This document shows, one piece after another, positions 1 to 8,132 of a stretch of DNA of 64,000 bases. Source of the stretch: CAG-791 sp963657295. Lineage in GTDB: Bacteria; Bacillota; Clostridia; Lachnospirales; Lachnospiraceae. The stretch covers positions 3,850-67,849 of the forward strand of contig CAVKMX010000001.1 of assembly GCA_963657295.1 (NCBI GenBank), read 5' to 3'. A model generated the notes under the pieces. The model was not told the origin of the DNA and ran no database searches. It saw only the letters and a program-made list of their open reading frames with translations. The position numbers were made by a program, and so were the translations under genes. How positions within the stretch are numbered: position 1 is the stretch's first letter; every line of letters begins with the position of its first letter.

Positions 1-550
1 TTGTGATCTCGCTCCTCGTGCCGGTTACGCCGAGGGAGGAAACCATGTAGAGGAAGCCCTTGGCCTCCCGGGCGATCATGGCAATCCGATTCTCCGACGT
101 TGGTGCGATCATGGAAATGAGATCCACGCCGACGGCTGCGAACACGGCGTCAAATTCCTCCTTTTCCTCATAGGGCACATCCGGCAGGATGATGCCGTCG
201 ATTCCCGCCTCCGCAGCCTTCTGTGCGAACTTCTCCGCGCCGTAGGAGAAGACCACGTTCGCATAAGTCATGTATACCAGGGGAATTGTCACCGTCTGCC
301 GCAGCTTGGCGGTCAGCTCGAAGACCTTGTCCGTCGTCGTTCCGGCCGCCAATGCCGCATTGTCCGCCTCCATGATGACGGGTCCCTCCGCCGTGGGATC
401 CGAAAACGGAATTCCAATCTCGATCAGATCCGCTCCGTTGTCTGCGGCTGCCTGCACCACCTTTTGGGTCGTCTCCAGATCCGGATCTCCCGCCGTGATA
501 AAAGCAATGAATGCCTTGTGATCCTTAAATGCCTCTGCAATTCTGCTCAT
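1..550 (-). CDS. trpA: Tryptophan synthase alpha chain, 3' end cut by window
   Basis: The TrpA subunit cleaves indole-3-glycerol phosphate to indole and glyceraldehyde 3-phosphate and channels indole to TrpB in the cytoplasm. The reading frame on the minus strand begins with Met-Ser-Arg-Ile-Ala-Glu and soon shows the family motif F-I-T-A-G-D-P, then L-I-E-I-G-I-P-F-S-D-P with the catalytic Glu. About 183 of the usual 260 or so residues lie inside the window; the C-terminal part is beyond base 1. It starts 25 bases after the trpB stop, so it is the last visible gene of the trp operon. Confidence 0.95.
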   Translation of the reverse strand, partial: MSRIAEAFKDHKAFIAFITAGDPDLETTQKVVQAAADNGADLIEIGIPFSDPTAEGPVIMEADNAALAAGTTTDKVFELTAKLRQTVTIPLVYMTYANVVFSYGAEKFAQKAAEAGIDGIILPDVPYEEKEEFDAVFAAVGVDLISMIAPTSENRIAMIAREAKGFLYMVSSLGVTGTRSEIT

Positions 551-575
551 TCCATCCTCCGTGCATTGCTGCCCT

Positions 576-1766
576 TTATTCTGTGATATTCTCTCCCCGG
601 TATCTTGCAATGGCCGCGCAGTCCTTGTCTCCTCTCCCGGAGATGGTGATCACAAGGATCCTGTCCTTATCCATGGCAGGTGCGATCTTCATCGCATGCG
701 CAACGGCATGGGAGCTCTCGATGGCCGGAATGATGCCCTCCGTTCGGGAAAGATATTCAAAGGCATTCACCGCCTCCTCGTCCGTGACCGGCACATAGTC
801 GGCACGCCCGATGTCATGAAGATAGGCATGCTCCGGTCCGACGCCCGGGTAATCCAGACCGGCGGAGATGGAGTAGACCGGCGCAATCTGGCCGTACTCG
901 TTCTGGCAGAAATAGGACTTCATGCCGTGGAAAATGCCGACTCTGCCCGTATTGACCGTTGCCGCCGTCTCAAAGGTGTCAATGCCCCGGCCGGCTGCCT
1001 CACAGCCGATCAGCTGCACGTCCTTGTCGCCGATGAAGTGATAAAACGAGCCGATGGCATTGGAGCCGCCGCCGACGCAGGCGATCACGGCATCCGGAAG
1101 GCGGCCCTCCTTTTCCAGAATCTGCTCCTTGATTTCCCTGGAAATGACGGACTGGAAATCACGGACAATCGTAGGGAAGGGGTGCGGACCCATGACCGAG
1201 CCGAGGCAGTAATGCGTGTCCTCGATCCGGCTCGTCCACTCCCGCATTGCCTGGGAAACCGCATCCTTGAGTGTTCCGGTGCCGTCGGTGACGGGCACCA
1301 CCTCGGCGCCCAGAAGGCGCATCTTATATACGTTGAGTGCCTGACGCTCCGTATCCACCTTGCCCATGAACACGACGCATTCCATGCCAAGGAGCGCCGC
1401 AATGGTGGCGGTGGCCACGCCGTGCTGTCCGGCACCGGTCTCGGCGATCAGCCTTGTTTTGCCCATCTTTTTCGCCAGAAGGGCCTGTCCGAGGCAGTTG
1501 TTGATCTTGTGCGCGCCGGTGTGGTTCAGATCCTCGCGCTTGAGATAGATTTTCGCACCGCCCAGGTCCTTCGTCATCTTCTCCGCGTAATACAGGCGGC
1601 TGGGGCGTCCGGCATAATCATTGAAGAGCGCCGTCAGCTCTGCGTTGAAGGTCGGATCGTCCTTATAATGGTTGTAGGCCTCCTCCAGCTCAATCACCGC
1701 ATTCATCAAGGTCTCCGGAATGTACTGGCCTCCGTGTATTCCGAATCTTCCGTTCTGGTTCGTCAT
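576..1766 (-). CDS. trpB: Tryptophan synthase beta chain
   Basis: TrpB is the PLP enzyme that condenses indole with serine to give tryptophan. The frame contains the PLP lysine motif H-T-G-A-H-K-I-N-N, the glycine-rich phosphate loop G-G-G-S-N-A-I-G and the C-terminal S-G-R-G-D-K-D, and has the normal family length of about 396 residues. An upstream in-frame ATG exists at 1787, but the ATG at 1766 is preferred because AAGGAAGGAAAGAG sits just before it and the protein then begins at the conserved segment. It lies between trpF and trpA in the operon. Confidence 0.96.
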   Translation of the reverse strand: MTNQNGRFGIHGGQYIPETLMNAVIELEEAYNHYKDDPTFNAELTALFNDYAGRPSRLYYAEKMTKDLGGAKIYLKREDLNHTGAHKINNCLGQALLAKKMGKTRLIAETGAGQHGVATATIAALLGMECVVFMGKVDTERQALNVYKMRLLGAEVVPVTDGTGTLKDAVSQAMREWTSRIEDTHYCLGSVMGPHPFPTIVRDFQSVISREIKEQILEKEGRLPDAVIACVGGGSNAIGSFYHFIGDKDVQLIGCEAAGRGIDTFETAATVNTGRVGIFHGMKSYFCQNEYGQIAPVYSISAGLDYPGVGPEHAYLHDIGRADYVPVTDEEAVNAFEYLSRTEGIIPAIESSHAVAHAMKIAPAMDKDRILVITISGRGDKDCAAIARYRGENITE

Positions 1767-1823
1767 CTCTTTCCTTCCTTCTTTCATCTCTGTTCAGCAG
1801 CTGTCCCGTTCCGGGTATCCGGA

Positions 1824-2507
1824 TCAGGCTGGCTGCGGAATCCCTGCCTGCTGCCGCACGGCCGCGGAAAATCTCCGGATCTTCTCCGGATCCTTATGTC
1901 CGTCGGTTTCCAGAGAGGAGCTTGCATCCACCCCCCACGGCGCTGTCCGCAGGATGGCCTCCCGCACGTTCTCCGGCGTCAGTCCGCCGGCGAGGAGAAA
2001 TTCCCGCCTGCATTCCTTCAGAAGATCCCAGTCGAAGCTCTCCCCGGTGCCGCCGGGGCCGTGATCCAGCAGGATCCGGTCCGCCGCCGAGCGTTCGGCG
2101 CGCCGCACATCCTCTGCCGATTCGATGCGGAACGCCTTCACGATGGTGAGCTTCCTTTCCGGAAAGCGCTCCCGGACCGCTGCCCGGAGCGCCTCGATCT
2201 GCGCATCGCTCTCCTCCCCGTGCAGCTGCACCATGTCCAGCCGGCACCATCGGAGTACCCCCAGGATTCCCTCGACGCCGGCATTGACGAACACGCCGAC
2301 CGGCCGGATGCCGGGCGCGAGTGCTCTTCGGAGCTTCTCCGCCTCCTCCGGCGCAATGTACCGTTTCCTCGAGGGATCGAAGATAAACCCCGTGTACTCC
2401 GGGAGTACCGCATTGACTGCGGCCACGTCCTCTGCGGTACGCAGGCCGCAGATCTTGATCCGGATCCCCGGCTCTGCAGGATCCTGCTGTCTCTCTCCTG
2501 TGCTCAT
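1824..2507 (-). CDS. trpF: Phosphoribosylanthranilate isomerase
   Basis: TrpF performs the Amadori rearrangement of N-(5-phosphoribosyl)anthranilate to CdRP, the third step of tryptophan synthesis. The TIM-barrel signature is clear: I-K-I-C-G-L-R-T near the N-terminus with the catalytic Cys, then G-F-I-F-D-P-S-R-K-R, V-Q-L-H-G-E and L-L-D-H, and L-A-G-G-L-T-P-E-N-V near the C-terminus. The length of 227 residues is slightly above usual because of a roughly 14-residue N-terminal extension before the first strand; an internal start is therefore possible. It is a separate gene here, not fused to trpC as in enterobacteria. Confidence 0.94.
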   Translation of the reverse strand: MSTGERQQDPAEPGIRIKICGLRTAEDVAAVNAVLPEYTGFIFDPSRKRYIAPEEAEKLRRALAPGIRPVGVFVNAGVEGILGVLRWCRLDMVQLHGEESDAQIEALRAAVRERFPERKLTIVKAFRIESAEDVRRAERSAADRILLDHGPGGTGESFDWDLLKECRREFLLAGGLTPENVREAILRTAPWGVDASSSLETDGHKDPEKIRRFSAAVRQQAGIPQPA

Positions 2508-2570
2508 GCTCTGCTCACGCTCTCTTCTCCAATGGACTGCTCCCGGGCAACGCGATGCATTGCCGGATGC

Positions 2571-3401
2571 TCAGCGATTCTCCTCTGCGCAGCCCCTGCC
2601 GCGCAGCCGCTCCAGCTCAGCGGAGGGACTCGCCGCCCGCATCAGCTGCTCGCCGACCAATACGGCATTGACGCCGTTCCTTCGCAGCTCCTCCACATCC
2701 TCCGCTGTCCGGATGCCGGACTCGGCGACGAAGATTGCCTCCCGCGGTGCGAGCTCGCGCAGGCGGATGCTGTTGCGGATGTCCACCGTGAAATCCTTCA
2801 GATTCCGGTTGTTCACGCCAATGATCCTGGCGCCTGCCGCAGCTGCCGAGGCGACCTCCTCCGCATCGTGGGCCTCCACAATGGCGGAGAGTCCGAGCTC
2901 GTCCGCGGCGGCAAGATATGCTGCGATGGTTTTCGTATCGAGGAGGGCCGCGATGAGGAGAACCGCCGACGCGCCGGAAAGAGCCGCCTCATAGATCATA
3001 TAGGGGTCGACTGTGAAATCCTTGCGAAGGCACGGTGTTTCCACGGTATCCGCGATTTCTCTGAGATAATCCAGGGAGCCCAGGAACCACTTCGGCTCCG
3101 TCAGCACGGAAATGGCGCTTGCTCCCGCAGCCTCGTACTCCTTCGCGATCGCAAGATACGGAAACTCCGGGGCAATCAGTCCCTTGGAGGGAGAGGCCTT
3201 CTTGCACTCACAGATGAAATGAATTTCCTCTGTCCCGGACAGAGCCTTCTCAAAGCGGAACGGCTCTCCCTTCGGCTGCCCTCTTCTCTCCCGGCACAGG
3301 CAGAGCGCCTCCTCGCGGATCTCCTCCAGCGGTCTTGTCTCTTTTGCCTTTTCCACCCGAAATCTTGCGTACGCCGCCAGCTCATCCAGTATATTGCTCA
3401 T
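2571..3401 (-). CDS. trpC: Indole-3-glycerol phosphate synthase
   Basis: TrpC closes the indole ring by decarboxylating cyclisation of CdRP. Family motifs are visible: an N-terminal I-L-D-E-L-A segment, I-C-E-C-K-K-A-S-P-S-K-G with the catalytic lysine, V-L-T-E-P-K-W-F-L-G, L-R-K-D-F, G-V-N-N-R-N-L and E-S-G-I, followed by A-V-L-V-G. The 276-residue length fits a monofunctional enzyme. It sits between trpD and trpF, 63 bases before trpF, and shares the operon transcript. Confidence 0.95.
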   Translation of the reverse strand: MSNILDELAAYARFRVEKAKETRPLEEIREEALCLCRERRGQPKGEPFRFEKALSGTEEIHFICECKKASPSKGLIAPEFPYLAIAKEYEAAGASAISVLTEPKWFLGSLDYLREIADTVETPCLRKDFTVDPYMIYEAALSGASAVLLIAALLDTKTIAAYLAAADELGLSAIVEAHDAEEVASAAAAGARIIGVNNRNLKDFTVDIRNSIRLRELAPREAIFVAESGIRTAEDVEELRRNGVNAVLVGEQLMRAASPSAELERLRGRGCAEENR

Positions 3402-3479
3402 TACGGATCCTCCTTCGGCTGCAGGCTGCAGCGGGACGCGGACACGGTCTGCCCTCCCGGCGCTGCCTGCGGCGCACGC

Positions 3480-4502
3480 TTACGAATTGCTGACCTCGAT
3501 CACCTTCCCGAGCGTCTCCAGCGCTTTTCCGGAATCGATCAGCTCTGCCGCCAGCTTCACTCCCTCTGCAACGGAGGCTGCCGCCTTGCCTGCATACAGG
3601 GCGCACCCTGCATTCATTAGGACGATATTGCGCTTTGCACCGGTGATGGAGCCGTCCAGAATTCCTCTTGTGATCTGTGCGTTCTCGGCAGGCGAGCCCC
3701 CCACGATCTCCGCCTTGGTCCCTCTCTCCAGTCCGAAGTCCTCCGGCTGGATGACAAGAGTGCGGTAGAAGCCGTCCCGCAGCTCGCAGACGGTCGTCGG
3801 CGCACTCACGGAGACCTCGTCCATGCGGTCCTGTCCGTAGACCACCAGGGCTCTCTTCACGCCGAGGGAGCTCAGGACCTTTGCGACAGGCTCTACCAGA
3901 TATTCGTCGTAGACGCCCAGGAGGAACATCTCCGGCTTCGCCGGATTGGTCAGGGGCCCCAGAATGTTGAACACCGTGCGGAAGCCCAGTTCCTTGCGGA
4001 TCGGTCCCACATATTTCATGGCCGCGTGGTATTTCTGTGCGAACATGAAGCAGAAGCCCGTCTGCTCCAGCATTTTCAGGCACAGTTCCGGGTCCTGCTG
4101 AATGTTGATGCCAAGGGCCTCCAGGCAGTCTGCCGTGCCCGAAAGAGAGGAGGCTGCGCGGTTCCCGTGCTTGGCCACCTTCAGACCGCCGGCTGCCGCC
4201 ACCATCGCCGTGGTGGTCGAGATGTTGAAGGTATGTGCTCCGTCTCCGCCGGTTCCGACGATCTCCAGAACCTCCATGCCGGGGTGCGGCACCGGCGTTG
4301 CCAGCGACCGCATGGCGTAGGCACAGCCCGAAATTTCATCGATGGTCTCCGCCTTTGTGGATTTGGTCGAGAGTGCAGCCAGGAATGCGGCATTCTGCGT
4401 AGGTGTCGTCTCACCGCGCATGATCTCCAGCATGGTATCCCGGGCCTCCTCGTAGGTGAGATCCTCTTTGTTCACGATTTTGATGATGGCTTCCTTGATC
4501 AT
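3480..4502 (-). CDS. trpD: Anthranilate phosphoribosyltransferase
   Basis: TrpD transfers phosphoribose from PRPP to anthranilate, the second step of the pathway. The PRPP-binding G-T-G-G-D-G loop, the N-I-S-T-T segment, and K-H-G-N-R-A-A-S-S followed by D-C-L-E-A-L-G are all present, and the 340-residue length is normal. The ATG overlaps the stop of trpG in an ATGA arrangement (four bases), which points to translational coupling. Confidence 0.95.
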   Translation of the reverse strand: MIKEAIIKIVNKEDLTYEEARDTMLEIMRGETTPTQNAAFLAALSTKSTKAETIDEISGCAYAMRSLATPVPHPGMEVLEIVGTGGDGAHTFNISTTTAMVAAAGGLKVAKHGNRAASSLSGTADCLEALGINIQQDPELCLKMLEQTGFCFMFAQKYHAAMKYVGPIRKELGFRTVFNILGPLTNPAKPEMFLLGVYDEYLVEPVAKVLSSLGVKRALVVYGQDRMDEVSVSAPTTVCELRDGFYRTLVIQPEDFGLERGTKAEIVGGSPAENAQITRGILDGSITGAKRNIVLMNAGCALYAGKAAASVAEGVKLAAELIDSGKALETLGKVIEVSNS

Positions 4503-5080
4503 TTTAAGCTCCCTTCCCCTGCAAAATTCCGCAGGATTGCCGCTCCGTCCGGTGTCATAATCGATTCCGGATGGAATTGAAGACCGTACACCGGGTACTG
4601 CACATCCTCTACCCCCATGATCTCGCCGTCCTCCGCGGTGGCGATCACCTTCAGCTCCGGCGGCAGCGTGTCTGCCTTCACCGCCAGTGAATGGTAGCGG
4701 GCAACCGGTATGTTGTCCGGCAGTCCGCGGAACAGGGGGCTGGAGGTGTCGATGACGGTCCTGGACTGTTTGCCGTGCATCAGCTCCTTGGCATAGGTTA
4801 CCGTGGCTCCGTAGGCCTCACAGATTCCCTGCTCCCCGAGGCAGACCCCCAGGATCGGAATCCCGCTGGTGCGGAGCTCTCTTACCAGCTCCTCGCAGAT
4901 GCCGGCATCGGCGGGACGCCCCGGTCCCGGCGAAATGATGATGCGGTCCGGCCCGGCCGCCTTCACCTCCTCCACCGTCCATTCATCATTGCGGATCACC
5001 CGAATGTCCGGATCAATGGTCCCCACCATCTGGTACAGGTTGTAGGAGAAGCTGTCGTAATTATCAATCAGTAAGATCAT
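4499..5080 (-). CDS. trpG: Anthranilate synthase component II (glutamine amidotransferase)
   Basis: TrpG hydrolyses glutamine and delivers ammonia to TrpE for anthranilate synthesis. The class I amidotransferase triad is visible: L-G-V-C-L-G-E-Q with the nucleophile Cys, and L-Q-F-H-P-E-S-I with His and Glu near the C-terminus. The protein starts at the canonical I-L-L-I-D-N-Y-D-S-F segment. The gene overlaps the end of trpE by 17 bases and trpD by four. Since no separate pabA is seen it could also serve folate synthesis, but the context is tryptophan. Confidence 0.94.
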   Translation of the reverse strand: MILLIDNYDSFSYNLYQMVGTIDPDIRVIRNDEWTVEEVKAAGPDRIIISPGPGRPADAGICEELVRELRTSGIPILGVCLGEQGICEAYGATVTYAKELMHGKQSRTVIDTSSPLFRGLPDNIPVARYHSLAVKADTLPPELKVIATAEDGEIMGVEDVQYPVYGLQFHPESIMTPDGAAILRNFAGEGSLK

Positions 5081-6533
5081 TCGCTGCCTCCAGTGCCGTC
5101 ACAACGGCCTTTGCCTTGTTGATGCACTCCTGGTATTCCTTCTCCGGAACCGAGTCCGCCACGATGCCGGCACCGCTTCGGATAAAGACCTTTCCGTTCT
5201 TCTTATAGGCGATGCGGATGGCAATGCAGGTGTCCAGATTGCCGGTAAAATCAATGTAGCCGATGGCGCCGCCGTAAATTCCACGCTTGTTGTTCTCGAG
5301 GTCATTGATCAGCTGGCAGGCACGGATCTTCGGTGCTCCTGAAAGCGTCCCTGCCGGCAGGATCGAATCCACCGCATCCAGAGCATCCAGATCCTTTCGG
5401 ATCCGTCCCCGCACGGTCGAGCCGATGTGCATGACGTGGGAGAAGCGGAGCACCTCATGATACCGCTCCACCGCAACACTCCCGAATTCCGAGATCTTGC
5501 CGATGTCGTTGCGTCCAAGGTCCACCAGCATGTTGTGCTCCGCGAGCTCCTTCTCATCGGCCAGAAGCCCTGCCTCCAGCTCGGCATCCTCCTCCTGCGT
5601 TTTGCCCCGGGGCCTCGTTCCGGCAAGCGGGAACGTGTGCAGCTCTCCGTCCTCCAGCTTCACCAGGGTCTCCGGCGAGGCACCGGCCACCTCCACATCT
5701 GTCCCGGAGAAATAGAACATGTAGGGCGACGGATTCAGGGTCCGCAGCACCCGGTAGCAGTTCAGAAGACTTCCGTCGTAGCTCCCCTCCAGCCGGTTGG
5801 AGAGGACAATCTGGAAAATATCTCCTTCCTTGATGTGGTGCTGCGCCTTCCGCACCATTTCGCAGTACTGCTCCCTGTCGAAGAGCGGCCTGATTTCGGA
5901 CTGCAGGACACCGGCCTTCTCCTCCTTCGCCTCGCCGTTTCGGATGAGGTCGGCCATCTCCTGGAGCTGGCGCACCGCCATCCGGTACGACGTCTCTGCC
6001 TCCGAAAGATCAATGTTCACGATGAGGATGATCTTCTGACGCAGGTTGTCGAATGCAATGACCTTGTCAAAGAGCATCAGGTCCACATCCTTGAAATTCT
6101 CCGTATCCTCCGCATCCAGATGGAGCGAGGGCTCCGAATATTTCAGATAATCATAGGCAAAATACCCCACCAGGCCGCCGGCAAAGGACGGGAGGTAGTC
6201 GAACCGCGGGGCCCTGTACTCCTGCAGGATCTGCCGGATGACCTTGCCCGGCTGATCGGTCTCCAGCGAGAGCGCACCCACCTTCATATGTCCGTTCTGG
6301 CAGGTGATCTCCATCGTGGGATCATAGCCGAGGAACGTGTACCGTCCCCATTTTTCCTGCGCCTCTGCAGACTCCAGAAGATAGCAGTGGTCCGATACGT
6401 TCTTCAGCTTCTGAAGAATTCCGATGGGTGTGTAACGATCCGACAGAATTTCCATGCTGACCGGGAGTCTGCGGTAGACCGCGCTGCGCGCATACTCCAG
6501 AACCTCCTCCCGTGCAGGCCGTATGTTCGTCAT
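5064..6533 (-). CDS. trpE: Anthranilate synthase component I
   Basis: TrpE converts chorismate and ammonia to anthranilate and is usually the feedback-inhibited step. The 489-residue protein has an N-terminal L-L-E-S-A segment, part of the tryptophan-binding region of the family, and the C-terminal chorismate-binding motifs F-Q-I-V-L-S-N-R, G-A-S-P-E-T, P-L-A-G-T-R-P-R-G, H-N-M-L-V-D-L-G-R-N-D and G-T-L-S-G-A-P-K. GAGGAGGAAAG precedes the ATG. It is the first gene of the operon and follows the T-box leader. Confidence 0.95.
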   Translation of the reverse strand: MTNIRPAREEVLEYARSAVYRRLPVSMEILSDRYTPIGILQKLKNVSDHCYLLESAEAQEKWGRYTFLGYDPTMEITCQNGHMKVGALSLETDQPGKVIRQILQEYRAPRFDYLPSFAGGLVGYFAYDYLKYSEPSLHLDAEDTENFKDVDLMLFDKVIAFDNLRQKIILIVNIDLSEAETSYRMAVRQLQEMADLIRNGEAKEEKAGVLQSEIRPLFDREQYCEMVRKAQHHIKEGDIFQIVLSNRLEGSYDGSLLNCYRVLRTLNPSPYMFYFSGTDVEVAGASPETLVKLEDGELHTFPLAGTRPRGKTQEEDAELEAGLLADEKELAEHNMLVDLGRNDIGKISEFGSVAVERYHEVLRFSHVMHIGSTVRGRIRKDLDALDAVDSILPAGTLSGAPKIRACQLINDLENNKRGIYGGAIGYIDFTGNLDTCIAIRIAYKKNGKVFIRSGAGIVADSVPEKEYQECINKAKAVVTALEAANDLTD

Positions 6534-6552
6534 AAAGCTTTCCTCCTCGCTT

Positions 6553-6630
6553 TCAGCACCTCATCTCCAATGCGTTGCATTGTCGATGAAGCCGGCCAGA
6601 GGCGCTCCGTGCCTTGGCCGCAGTGCTGAA
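6553..6630. repeat. Modular palindromic repeat, copy 1, in the trpE leader
   Basis: This 78-base segment lies between the trp attenuator hairpin and trpE. It shares the order of elements seen at 47738-47880: GCACC at one end, a small A/T-rich hairpin (CAATGC/GCATTG), a GGCCAGAGG...CCTTGGCC hairpin and GTGCTGAAC at the other end. It lacks the second hairpin module. The similarity was judged by eye. It would be transcribed in the trpE 5' untranslated region. Confidence 0.6.
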
Positions 6631-6633
6631 CTT

Positions 6634-6684
6634 AAAACAAAATCGTCCCTGAAAAAGACCCTGCGGTCTTTCTCAAGGACGATT
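6634..6684 (-). terminator. T-box regulated intrinsic terminator of the trp operon
   Basis: On the minus strand an AATCGTCC...GGACGATT stem also containing GAAAGACC/GGTCTTTTTC is followed by TTTTGTTTT. It lies directly after the T-box sequence, where the T-box antiterminator would compete with it, so it should end transcription when tRNA-Trp is charged. Confidence 0.85.
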
Positions 6685-7060
6685 CCTATGTCTTGCATAT
6701 TCCTCGCGGTGCCACCTTGATTCACGGTCTCTGCAGCAGCCGCCGGCGAAATCTCCGCCGCAGACTGCGGAACGGTTTCCCGCCGCTTTCCGGCCTTCTC
6801 CTGCTGTCTGACCATGCTCTTGTCGGATACTGACATATCCGCGGCATCTGACGTGTGCCTGCCGTCGCAGAATACTCACCCTCCCGTCTGCCCTCGCCGC
6901 CCGTCAGCAGACAGGCCTGGCCGATGCAGTCTCCGAAGTCGGCTTTCCTTGCGCCCTCAGCGGTCCATTTGCAGACAGGTGCTATTGCCGGACTCTCACC
7001 GCCCCGGCTCTCTGTGAATTCCTTTGCCCGCGTTATCTCCGCTTCATCGGTTTAACGTGT
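6634..7060 (-). promoter_or_regulatory. T-box leader responding to tRNA-Trp
   Basis: The core T-box sequence, read on the minus strand as AAGGTGGCACCGCG, is at 6705-6718. Upstream, GATGAAGCGGAGATAACGCG and GGCGGTGAGAGTCCGG match the Stem I base and apical region of the class. The specifier loop candidate AAATGGACCGCTGAG places a TGG codon at 6965-6967, matching tryptophan. T-boxes bind the uncharged cognate tRNA and stabilise an antiterminator. The whole leader, terminator and trpE fit this model. Confidence 0.9.
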
Positions 7061-7083
7061 TATTAGATTGAACTGCTGTCGCT

Positions 7084-7113
7084 ATTCTACCCCCGCGTCT
7101 GTCCGGTTGGCAA
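7084..7113 (-). promoter_or_regulatory. Probable trp operon promoter
   Basis: TTGCCA (plus-strand 7108-7113) and TAGAAT (7084-7089) are separated by 18 bases and lie about 35 bases before the T-box Stem I. They are the best sigma-A-like pair in this stretch. Confidence 0.55.
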
Positions 7114-7174
7114 GTACTTTCTGTTCCGCCGGGCAGGCTTTGCCATTGCCGGCTATTGTACGGATGCCAGTGGC

Positions 7175-7212
7175 GACGGGTCCTGGCGGAGTTGTCCGTC
7201 CCGGGGACGTTC
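7175..7212. repeat. 38-bp GC-rich dispersed repeat, copy A
   Basis: This stretch matches 29816-29853 with a single difference (T versus C in the centre). It has an internal CGTCCCCGGGACG palindrome. On the minus strand it begins 13 bases after the stop of the dehydrogenase gene. Confidence 0.75.
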
Positions 7213-7224
7213 CGGCCGCCTGCA

Positions 7225-8028
7225 TCACGGCTGCTTGCCGATGTAGGCCAGGATGCCGCCGTCCACGTACAGGATCAGACCGTTGACGAAATCCGATGCC
7301 TTCGAGGCCAGGAACACAGCCGGACCTGCCAGATCCTCCGGAACGCCCCAGCGCCCTGCCGGTGTCTTGGCCAGGATGAACTGATCAAACGGATGACGGC
7401 TGCCGTCCGGCTGAATCTCACGAAGAGGTGCCGTCTGGGAGGTGGCAATGTAGCCGGGTCCGATGCCGTTGCACTGGATGTTGTAGGCGCCGTACTCCGA
7501 AGCGATGTTCTTGGTCAGCATCTTCAGACCGCCCTTGGCTGCCGCATAGGCGGAAACGGTCTCACGGCCCAGCTCACTCATCATGGAGCAGATGTTGATG
7601 ATCTTGCCGCCGCCCTGCGCGATCATGTCCGGAATCACCGCTTTTGCACAGATGAAGGGTGCGTTCAGATCCACATCCACCACATGACGGAATTCCTCGG
7701 CACTCATCTCCGTCATCGGAATGCGCTTGATGATGCCGGCATTGTTGATCAGAATGCCGATGTGTCCGACCTCCTCGGTCACCTTCTTCACCAGCTCATT
7801 GACCGCATTCTCATCGGTCACGTCGCACACATAGCCGTGGGCCTTGATGCCGGCCTTCTCATAGGCGGCCAGGCCTCTCTCCAGCGATCCCTGACTGGAG
7901 CTGTTGAATACAATCGTTGCACCGGCATTGGCAAGTGCAATGGCCATTCCCATGCCGATTCCGTGGGATGCACCGGTCACCCAGGCAACCTTCCCCTCCA
8001 GCGAAAACAATTCCTGCATTGTGCTCAT
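7225..8028 (-). CDS. SDR oxidoreductase, probable 2-dehydro-3-deoxy-D-gluconate 5-dehydrogenase or gluconate 5-dehydrogenase
   Basis: This 267-residue short-chain dehydrogenase has the NAD(P)-binding T-G-A-S-H-G-I-G loop, the N-N-A-G motif, the catalytic Ser and Y-A-A-A-K dyad, and the late P-E-D-L-A-G-P-A-V-F-L-A-S segment. Sequence alone does not separate the KduD and gluconate 5-dehydrogenase (IdnO-like) subfamilies. Context favours KduD: the promoter carries the same LacI-type operator as the pectin transporter and GH105 genes, and GH105 products need KduD to reach 2-keto-3-deoxygluconate. KduI is not in the window. The gene is monocistronic, between its own promoter and the trp promoter. 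Confidence 0.75.
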   Translation of the reverse strand: MSTMQELFSLEGKVAWVTGASHGIGMGMAIALANAGATIVFNSSSQGSLERGLAAYEKAGIKAHGYVCDVTDENAVNELVKKVTEEVGHIGILINNAGIIKRIPMTEMSAEEFRHVVDVDLNAPFICAKAVIPDMIAQGGGKIINICSMMSELGRETVSAYAAAKGGLKMLTKNIASEYGAYNIQCNGIGPGYIATSQTAPLREIQPDGSRHPFDQFILAKTPAGRWGVPEDLAGPAVFLASKASDFVNGLILYVDGGILAYIGKQP

Positions 8029-8076
8029 TCCGCATCCTTTCCTGCCGCGTCACATTGCGGCACCCTTAATGCCTTC

Positions 8077-8105
8077 ATTATACCGTATCTGCCCCTCTGT
8101 CGCAA
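8077..8105 (-). promoter_or_regulatory. Promoter of the KduD-like gene
   Basis: TTGCGA (plus 8100-8105) and a perfect TATAAT (8077-8082) are 17 bases apart and lie about 50 bases before the start codon. The -35 region overlaps the operator-like palindrome at 8101-8114. Confidence 0.75.
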
Positions 8106-8114
8106 TCGTTTGCA
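8101..8114. promoter_or_regulatory. LacI-family operator candidate
   Basis: Read on the minus strand this is TGCAAACGATTGCG, an imperfect palindrome close to the sites at 28119 and 28336. It overlaps the -35 box, a position that would block polymerase. Confidence 0.6.
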
Positions 8115-8132
8115 AGCCGGAACCCCGCGGCT

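Noticed and set aside
561..3620. Open frame of about 1000 codons on the plus strand opposite trpB, trpF and trpC
   Set aside because: It is antisense to three certain genes, has no start signal or recognisable domain, and such frames are common opposite GC-rich genes.
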